Source of the DNA: Chloroflexota bacterium
Lineage (GTDB): Bacteria > Chloroflexota > UBA6077 > CF-72
NCBI GenBank assembly: GCA_019247515.1
Contig: JAFAOS010000158.1
Span: 1 to 53,504, forward strand
DNA length: 53,504 bases
Direction of reading: 5' to 3'
Shown: positions 48,891 through 53,504 of the stretch, in pieces
Layout of the letters: each line of letters starts with the position of its first letter
Position numbering within the stretch: position 1 is the first letter of the stretch
The notes under the pieces: generated by a model
Seen by the model: only the letters and a program-made list of their open reading frames with translations
Told to the model about the DNA's origin: nothing
The model's database searches: none
Program-made: the position numbers and the translations under genes

Positions 48891-49748
48891 TTACCAGGTA
48901 ATGAGCGCCTGGTCCAACCAGCCGACGAACTTGTACATGAGCGTCGAGATCGCGGCCATCGTCAGCGCGGCGGCGAAGACCATCGAGGCGTCGAAATTCG
49001 TGCGCGACAGGACCATCAGAAAGCCGAGGCCCGCGTCGGAGGCGACGAACTCACCCACGATAGCGCCAGTCATGGCCAGCGTCAGGCCCAGCCGCACGCC
49101 GCCGAGCACCGGCCGCATCGCCAGCGGGAGTTCGACGTACCAGAGCGTCTGGCGGGTGCTCGCGCCGAGGCTGCGGGCGGCTTCGAGCAGCTCTCGATCG
49201 ATCGACCGCAGGCCGACCATGGTGCTGACCAGGATCGGAAAAAAGACGATCAGCGCACAGATGATCACCTTCGAGGTGAGGCCCAGGCCAAACCACATGA
49301 CCAGCAACGGCGCCAGGGCGATCATCGGCATCGCCTGGGTGGTGGCGATGAACGGCGAGGCCAGGCGCGAAAGAGTTTCGGAGTGGGCGAGCGGATAGGC
49401 GAGCAGGCCGCCAACCAGCAGCGCGATGGCGAAGCCGGCGAGCGCTTCGGACAGCGTGGCCGAGACGTGGTGCCACAGCGAGCCGTTCTGCAGCAACTGA
49501 AGCCAGGCGGCGAGAACCCTGGCCGGCGGCGGCAGCACGTAGGGCGGCAGCACGGCGCGATCGGTGGCGGCCTGCCACAGGACGAGGGCGGCGGCGACGG
49601 CCAGCGCCGACGGGATGAGCGGCAGGCCGCCGACCTGGACCACGGCTCGGCTGAGGGACCGACCGGCGAGGCGGGAGGTGGCCGTGGGTCGGGCCAGGGG
49701 TCGAACGTCGACGGCGCTGCGAGTGCCGGGCTGCGTGGTGGACGACAT
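48891..49748 (-). CDS. ABC transporter permease, NitT/TauT (SsuC-like)
   Basis: 285 aa, about six TMs. PLAHSETLSRLASPFIATTQAMPMIALAPLLVMWFGLGL and the EAA loop EAARSLGASTRQTLWYVELPLAMRP are typical. N-terminal cytoplasmic tail of about 45 residues. Downstream of the binding-protein gene (stop 49922) across 173 bp containing a tandem repeat. No ATPase gene is adjacent. The ATPase at 4204-5034 or another one elsewhere must drive it. Confidence 0.9.
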   Translation of the reverse strand: MSSTTQPGTRSAVDVRPLARPTATSRLAGRSLSRAVVQVGGLPLIPSALAVAAALVLWQAATDRAVLPPYVLPPPARVLAAWLQLLQNGSLWHHVSATLSEALAGFAIALLVGGLLAYPLAHSETLSRLASPFIATTQAMPMIALAPLLVMWFGLGLTSKVIICALIVFFPILVSTMVGLRSIDRELLEAARSLGASTRQTLWYVELPLAMRPVLGGVRLGLTLAMTGAIVGEFVASDAGLGFLMVLSRTNFDASMVFAAALTMAAISTLMYKFVGWLDQALITW

Positions 49749-49760
49749 CGGTCCTGTCGA

Positions 49761-49880
49761 TGGGTAGGGGTGAACCCCTACAACCCCCTGCGATGGTTGA
49801 TAGTGTCGTTCACGGGAAGCGAGGGGTACGGGTGAACCCTACAACCCCTGCGATGGGTGACGTTGCTCGTCACGTGAAGC
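49761..49880. repeat. Two-copy 60-bp tandem repeat with GTAGGGG/CCCCTAC hairpin
   Basis: 49761-49820 and 49821-49880 align without gaps in length and share GGTGAACCC, CTACAACCCC, TGCGATGG, and TCGT-CACG-GAAGC blocks. The first copy carries a 7-bp hairpin (49764-49781). Lies between the binding protein and its permease, where it could reduce permease expression or mark an internal RNA end. Confidence 0.85.
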
Positions 49881-49921
49881 CATGACACCTGCATCCTGCC
49901 GATGGGGGTCCGGGTGACCGC

Positions 49922-50995
49922 TCAGGGCGTCGCCTTGTCCACGAACACGTTGGTGTAGTACTGCCCCGGATCGATGCTCTGGTTGATCACCCCGATCGAC
50001 ACCAGAAAGTCCTGCGTCGTTTGCCAGGCTTGCGCGGTCGTCGCGCCCGCGGCTCGGCCCTGAATGGGCTTGTAGTAGTCGAGCGTGGCGGTCAGCACGT
50101 CGTGCTGCAGGGGTTGATTGTCGGGGGATAGCTCGGGCATGCGCTTCAGGCTGGATTCGAAGGCGGTATCTGGATCCGCCAGCGTGTCGCGCAGGCCGCG
50201 CAGCGTGGCGTTCACGAACTTCTGGACGATCTCGGGATGCTCCTGGATCGTCTTGTCGCCGCTGACAAATCCGGGCGGAATGTAGTCGAGATAGTCGGCG
50301 ACGGCGATGGTCTCGGTGGGCATGCCCAGGCTCTTCATCTGCGCGGCTTCGTTCGGCAAGAAGGTCATGGCCGCGTCGATGCGCTTCTGAATCAGCGCCT
50401 CGACCTCGGTCGTCCCGATGGCCACCAGGTGGACGTCGTCCTCGGTCAGATTGGCCGACTTCAAGAGCGCTTTGAGTCCGAAGTCGGTGCTGCTGTTGGG
50501 CGCCGAGACGCCGACGTTCTTGCCTTTCAAGTCGGCGGGCGTCTTTAGCGGCGGGTTGTTGTTGCCCGCGATCGCCAGGGCGCCAATGGGATTCTTCGTC
50601 CAGAACGTCATGATGTAGGTGACGGCCACGCCCTGCTGGCGCTGCGGCATGAGCGAGTCGCCGCTGGCCGACGCGAAGGCAATGTCGCCTCTGCTGACGA
50701 GCGTCAAAACGTCCTGGATGGTCCCGTACTTGAACTCGACGTCGAGCCCTTCGGCGGCGTAGTAGCCCCTGTCCTGTGCGACGTAGAACGGAGCGGACTG
50801 CACGCTGGGGACGAAGCCAAGGGCGACCTGGACGTGTGTCAGGCCACTGGCGGTCGGCGCCAGATCAGCCGTGGGCGCCGCGGCGATCGGAGTCGCAGTC
50901 GGCGGGGCGGCGGTCGGCGCGGGGACGCTGGACGCGCTCGTGCAGGCGCTGAGCAGCAGCACCGAGGCGACAAGCAGCCGCAGGCGATTGCGCAT
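49922..50995 (-). CDS. NitT/TauT-type ABC substrate-binding lipoprotein
   Basis: 357 aa from ATG 50995; a TTG five codons upstream is an alternative. Signal with lipobox LLLSAC, a Pro/Ala/Thr linker, then the NMT1-like fold: VQVALGFVPSVQSAPFYVAQDRGYYAAEGLDVEFKYG, RGDIAFASASGDSLMPQRQQGV, LKGKNVGVSAPNSSTDFGLKALLKSANL. This resembles thiamine-precursor or riboflavin-type (ThiY/RibY) binders; the ligand is not proven. Operon with the permease at 48891. Confidence 0.9.
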   Translation of the reverse strand: MRNRLRLLVASVLLLSACTSASSVPAPTAAPPTATPIAAAPTADLAPTASGLTHVQVALGFVPSVQSAPFYVAQDRGYYAAEGLDVEFKYGTIQDVLTLVSRGDIAFASASGDSLMPQRQQGVAVTYIMTFWTKNPIGALAIAGNNNPPLKTPADLKGKNVGVSAPNSSTDFGLKALLKSANLTEDDVHLVAIGTTEVEALIQKRIDAAMTFLPNEAAQMKSLGMPTETIAVADYLDYIPPGFVSGDKTIQEHPEIVQKFVNATLRGLRDTLADPDTAFESSLKRMPELSPDNQPLQHDVLTATLDYYKPIQGRAAGATTAQAWQTTQDFLVSIGVINQSIDPGQYYTNVFVDKATP

Positions 50996-51059
50996 GCCTT
51001 CTTGTACCAAGCCAGCCTGGAGACGGCGCGCCGAGCGTGCCGCGGCTGGCGAGCTGCCC

Positions 51060-51908
51060 TTACGCGGCGACAGCTGGGCTGGAGCGCGAAACGCGTGGCC
51101 CCTCAGTTCGGCGGCGCGGCCACAGAATGAACGCGACGGCCAGCGCCGCGTAGGCGAGCCAGCCGAAGGCCTCGATCTGCGTCGGTCGAGGCTGCAGGCC
51201 GAGCATGCCGGTGAGGACTGCCGCCTGCACTGACCCCGGCCGCACCAGCCACGTGAGGTCGAGCAGCGGTGCCTGGGCGATGTTGAGCCACGCCGCTTCG
51301 TGCGCGGTGTGCAGGCTGGTCATCACGAGTCCCGCGGCGACCAGGACCAGCACGAGGCTGGTGGCGTTGAAGAATTTGCCGAGGTCGATGTGCACCGCGC
51401 CGCGATACAGCCCAAAGCCGAGGCCGGCCGCGGTGAGGATGCCCAGCAGCGCGCCCAGGCTGGCGAGGAGGGCGTTCTGACTGGCCTGGAAGGTCGCGAG
51501 CAGGAAGACCGCGGTTTCGAGACCTTCGCGCAGGACGGCTAAAAAGGCCATGCCGACGAGGGCCCACGCCGAGCCGCTGACCAGCGCGCCGGCGGCGGCA
51601 GCCTCGAGCTGGCGTCTGAGCTCGCGCGCGTGGCGCTGCATCCAGACGACCATGTACGAGACCATACCGATCGCGGCGATACTGACGATAGTCTCGAGCT
51701 CCTCCTGCTGCTGTTGAGGCAGCTTCGCATTGAGGAATTGCAAGCCAATGGCGGCGGCCAGGCAGAGGATGACGGCCAGGCTGACGCCGGTCCACACGCG
51801 GCCGAGCAGGTCGGCGCGGCCGCGCTGGCGCAAGAAGGCGGCGATGATGCCGACGATGAGGGCGGCCTCGAGGCCTTCGCGCAGGCCGATGACAAAGGTG
51901 GCAAGCAA
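51060..51908 (-). CDS. FTR1-family high-affinity iron permease
   Basis: 282 aa, seven TM segments. Two REGLE motifs (LREGLEAALIVG near residue 10 and LREGLETAVFL near 127) carry the iron-binding acids of FTR1/EfeU proteins. A cytoplasmic loop is Gln/Glu-rich (PQQQQEELET). No EfeO or EfeB gene is adjacent, though Dps sits 6 kb away. Divergent from the LuxR gene across 50 bp. Confidence 0.92.
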   Translation of the reverse strand: MLATFVIGLREGLEAALIVGIIAAFLRQRGRADLLGRVWTGVSLAVILCLAAAIGLQFLNAKLPQQQQEELETIVSIAAIGMVSYMVVWMQRHARELRRQLEAAAAGALVSGSAWALVGMAFLAVLREGLETAVFLLATFQASQNALLASLGALLGILTAAGLGFGLYRGAVHIDLGKFFNATSLVLVLVAAGLVMTSLHTAHEAAWLNIAQAPLLDLTWLVRPGSVQAAVLTGMLGLQPRPTQIEAFGWLAYAALAVAFILWPRRRTEGPRVSRSSPAVAA

Positions 51909-51958
51909 AGCGAGGTGGCTCCCAGCAGACAGTTACAGACGGTGTTAGTACAGGCTAC

Positions 51959-52450
51959 ATGGAGCCATTTGGAGCCCTGGTGCTCGCTGGCCAGCACGCC
52001 CTTGGCGACGCGTTGGAGGCGCTGTCTGCCAGCGCAGCCCAAGCGCGCTCGCAGCACGCGCTCCTCGAGTTGTCGCAAACGCTGATGCTTCTCGCCTCTC
52101 TCGCGCGTCAGCATGGGGATGACCCCGCCGCCAGAGAGGCGGATGCCGAGCGGCTGTCGATCGTCGAACAGATCGGCCCTGAAGCGCGCGTTATGGCCTG
52201 GGCGCGCGGACTACCGCATCCTCACCCTCAGCAGGCCGCCGGCCAGGGACCGCTGAGTCCACGGGAACGCGAGGTCGCCGCGCTGATTGTCGGCGGGCTG
52301 AGTAACGGACAGATTGCAGACTCGCTGGTTATCAGCGAACGCACGGTGGAAAACCACGTCAGCAACATCCTGGCTCGACTGGGTGTCGCCACGCGCGCCC
52401 AGATCGCCGCGTGGGCTGTTCAACACGACCTGGCAGCACCCACTAAATAG
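51959..52450 (+). CDS. LuxR-type HTH regulator (short)
   Basis: 163 aa. The C-terminal LuxR HTH (about 97-155) is intact: LSPREREVAALIVGGLSNGQIADSLVISERTVENHVSNILARLGV. The N-terminal 90 residues are Ala/Leu-rich helices without a receiver or autoinducer domain. That could be the remnant of a large LAL/MalT-type regulator or a small stand-alone activator. It faces FTR1 across 50 bp and may control it. Confidence 0.87.
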   Translation: MEPFGALVLAGQHALGDALEALSASAAQARSQHALLELSQTLMLLASLARQHGDDPAAREADAERLSIVEQIGPEARVMAWARGLPHPHPQQAAGQGPLSPREREVAALIVGGLSNGQIADSLVISERTVENHVSNILARLGVATRAQIAAWAVQHDLAAPTK

Positions 52451-52577
52451 GTATCGATAGGTACCGGCCGGCTTCCGACACTGTCAAGAACAGGTGCCGT
52501 GGATGAGTGCTGCCACGCATATCTGGGAAACCGACGAGCCCCATGCTCATCTCAACACGAGCAGGGAGCAATTTCTG

Positions 52578-52802
52578 ATGGTGTTCCACGACAACGACCT
52601 CGCGAATGTCATCCAAGCAGAACGTCGACGCGACGCAGCGCACGAACGTCTTCTCCACGAGTCGCTCAGAACTGCACGCGATCGCGCGCCACGCTTCAAC
52701 CCATACCGCATCGGTGCGGCCTGGTTCGCGCAGATGGGCGGCCGGCGGCCGGTGTTCAGTGCACTCCCGCGGAACGATCCATCCTCGCGCGGAAGTATCT
52801 GA
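52578..52802 (+). CDS. Small protein of unknown function, paralogue of the gene at 53153
   Basis: 74 aa from ATG 52578 after AGGGAG. Starts MVFHDNDLANVIQAERRRDAAHERLLHES and continues ARDRAP...RIGAAWFAQ. The same pattern (DNDLxNVIQAERR, AAxER, HES, ARDxAP, AW) appears in the product of 53153-53455. Shared position-by-position identity of two separate ORFs supports real coding. Short AERR-rich helices of this kind occur in several GC-rich bacteria next to stress genes. No function recognised. Confidence 0.6.
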   Translation: MVFHDNDLANVIQAERRRDAAHERLLHESLRTARDRAPRFNPYRIGAAWFAQMGGRRPVFSALPRNDPSSRGSI

Positions 52803-52904
52803 CGGCGCGACGGAGTAATGCGCATTCGATCCCGATCCGGTGATCGTCGACATCGCAACCTGTGACGCCAGTCCCGGGTTTCGACCGGCACCAGGAGCAC
52901 TCTG

Positions 52905-53153
52905 ATGAACATGCTGCTCAGCGATCCGCCCGTGTCTACCACCGAGGTCTCTTCGTCAGACGGCATCGTTCCCACACCACCACGGTCCGCGCCGACCGAC
53001 GCGGATACCTCTCACGGCCGGCTGATCTTCACGAAGTTCCTCGAGGACCAGGGCTTTGTCGAGCTTCTGCTTGAACGAAGCTTGCTCGATGGCAGCGCCA
53101 AGCACGCGGCAACAAGAGCGCCAGGCGAGCCCAGGTCGGCACGGAGCAAGTGA
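52905..53153 (+). CDS. Small hypothetical protein
   Basis: 82 aa from ATG 52905 with AGGAG 7 nt upstream. Ser/Thr/Pro-rich N-terminus, then FTKFLEDQGFVELLLERSLLDG. Its TGA overlaps the ATG of the next small gene by one base (TGATG), which supports translation. No family recognised. The region has several overlapping antisense frames, so it remains tentative. Confidence 0.45.
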   Translation: MNMLLSDPPVSTTEVSSSDGIVPTPPRSAPTDADTSHGRLIFTKFLEDQGFVELLLERSLLDGSAKHAATRAPGEPRSARSK

Positions 53154-53455
53154 TGATGGTGATCCTGGACAACGATCTCGTGAACGTGATCCAAGCGGAG
53201 CGCCGAGAGCACGCAGCGCGCGAACGCGCTTCCCACGAGTCAACTGGAGCCGCACGCGATCAGGCGCCACTGTTGAGTTTTACCCGCCGTACCACCGCAT
53301 GGCTGCGCACCCAGGCGGCCGTTCTGCTGCTTGGGGTCAGTGCAGGCCAGGGATCCGATCAGGTTTCGCCTGCAGGAGACTGGCGCCGCGATCCCGTGAT
53401 CACATTCGCGCGGGACTCGCGGGACGCTGATCGGCCTGGCCGCGCGGCGGCCTGA
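53153..53455 (+). CDS. Small protein of unknown function with one hydrophobic segment
   Basis: 100 aa from ATG 53153 (GGAG at 53143-53146; ATG 53156 or GTG 53150 also possible). N-terminal MMVILDNDLVNVIQAERREHAARERASHES matches the product of 52578-52802. A later stretch TAWLRTQAAVLLLGVSAG could be a membrane helix, and the C-terminus is polar. Two paralogous copies in 0.9 kb suggest local duplication. Function unknown. Confidence 0.55.
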   Translation: MMVILDNDLVNVIQAERREHAARERASHESTGAARDQAPLLSFTRRTTAWLRTQAAVLLLGVSAGQGSDQVSPAGDWRRDPVITFARDSRDADRPGRAAA

Positions 53456-53504
53456 ACGCAGCCGGCGCAGGAAGCCTGATTCGTGGCTAGCCCGAGACGC
53501 CGGC

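Noticed and set aside
52443..52853. 136-codon minus-strand frame with a similar minus-strand frame at 53012-53236
   Set aside because: The similarity follows from the duplicated plus-strand genes, which have ribosome-binding sites; the minus frames do not.

Overview
The window is GC-rich, very gene-dense bacterial chromosome. Several traits point to a soil or aquatic Chloroflexota (Thermomicrobia/Dehalococcoidia-like, uncultured): solute-binding lipoproteins with long Ala/Pro/Ser/Thr linkers after the lipobox, many stand-alone amidohydrolases and M20 peptidase homologues, molybdenum hydroxylase (xanthine dehydrogenase-type) genes, LLM-class oxidoreductases, GTG/TTG starts and frequent 4-bp GTGA/ATGA stop-start overlaps. 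This assignment is inference from gene style; there is no rRNA or marker gene to prove it. No tRNA, rRNA, CRISPR array, transposase or phage gene was seen.

Layout. 1-2.1 kb: end of a PLP enzyme of the D-cysteine desulfhydrase/ACC deaminase family, two copies of a structured repeat, then an M20 peptidase. 2.1-5.0 kb (minus): a NitT/TauT-type ABC transporter. 5.1-16.1 kb: an LLM oxidoreductase (plus) facing a minus-strand cluster. In transcription order that cluster is LysM/3D protein, UbiD-type decarboxylase, FAD subunit, Mo subunit and 2Fe-2S subunit of a molybdenum hydroxylase, a second UbiD-type decarboxylase, an allantoinase/hydantoinase-like amidohydrolase, and a GntR/FCD regulator. 16.1-23.7 kb: a 2-keto-4-pentenoate hydratase-like gene, then a minus-strand dipeptide ABC operon with an embedded amidohydrolase. 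23.8-28.2 kb: a PyrD-like gene, an orphan Mo subunit and the two halves of a sulfopyruvate decarboxylase-like ThDP enzyme, encoded tail to tail. 28.3-34.4 kb: aromatic-ring chemistry (C-C bond hydrolase, Rieske oxygenase, an M20 homologue without metal ligands, LigB-type extradiol dioxygenase, isochorismatase-family hydrolase, metallo-beta-lactamase-fold hydrolase), followed by a peptide-type binding protein (34.4-36.1 kb). 36.4-39.0 kb: an IlvD/EDD sugar-acid dehydratase and an FAH-family protein, which look like a Weimberg-type pair. 39.0-43.1 kb (minus): binding protein, tandem repeat array, ACMSD-like amidohydrolase, PEP mutase/isocitrate lyase-family protein. 43.1-53.5 kb: MetE-like protein, Dps, GNAT, secreted protein, VOC protein, adenosine deaminase plus ChrB domain, a second NitT-type permease and binding protein, an FTR1 iron permease, a LuxR-type regulator and small proteins of unknown function.

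How it fits together. The region reads as a scavenging and catabolic island. Five binding proteins and two sets of importers feed hydrolases, decarboxylases, molybdenum hydroxylases and ring-cleavage enzymes that suit (N-hetero)aromatic acids, cyclic amides and sugar acids. The strongest candidate for an undescribed system is the tightly coupled UbiD / Mo-hydroxylase / UbiD / cyclic-amidohydrolase operon at 6.1-14.8 kb. Palindromic REP-like elements (five sites) are scattered through the window and supply the C-terminal codons of two genes. A separate, larger structured repeat occurs at both ends of the window.
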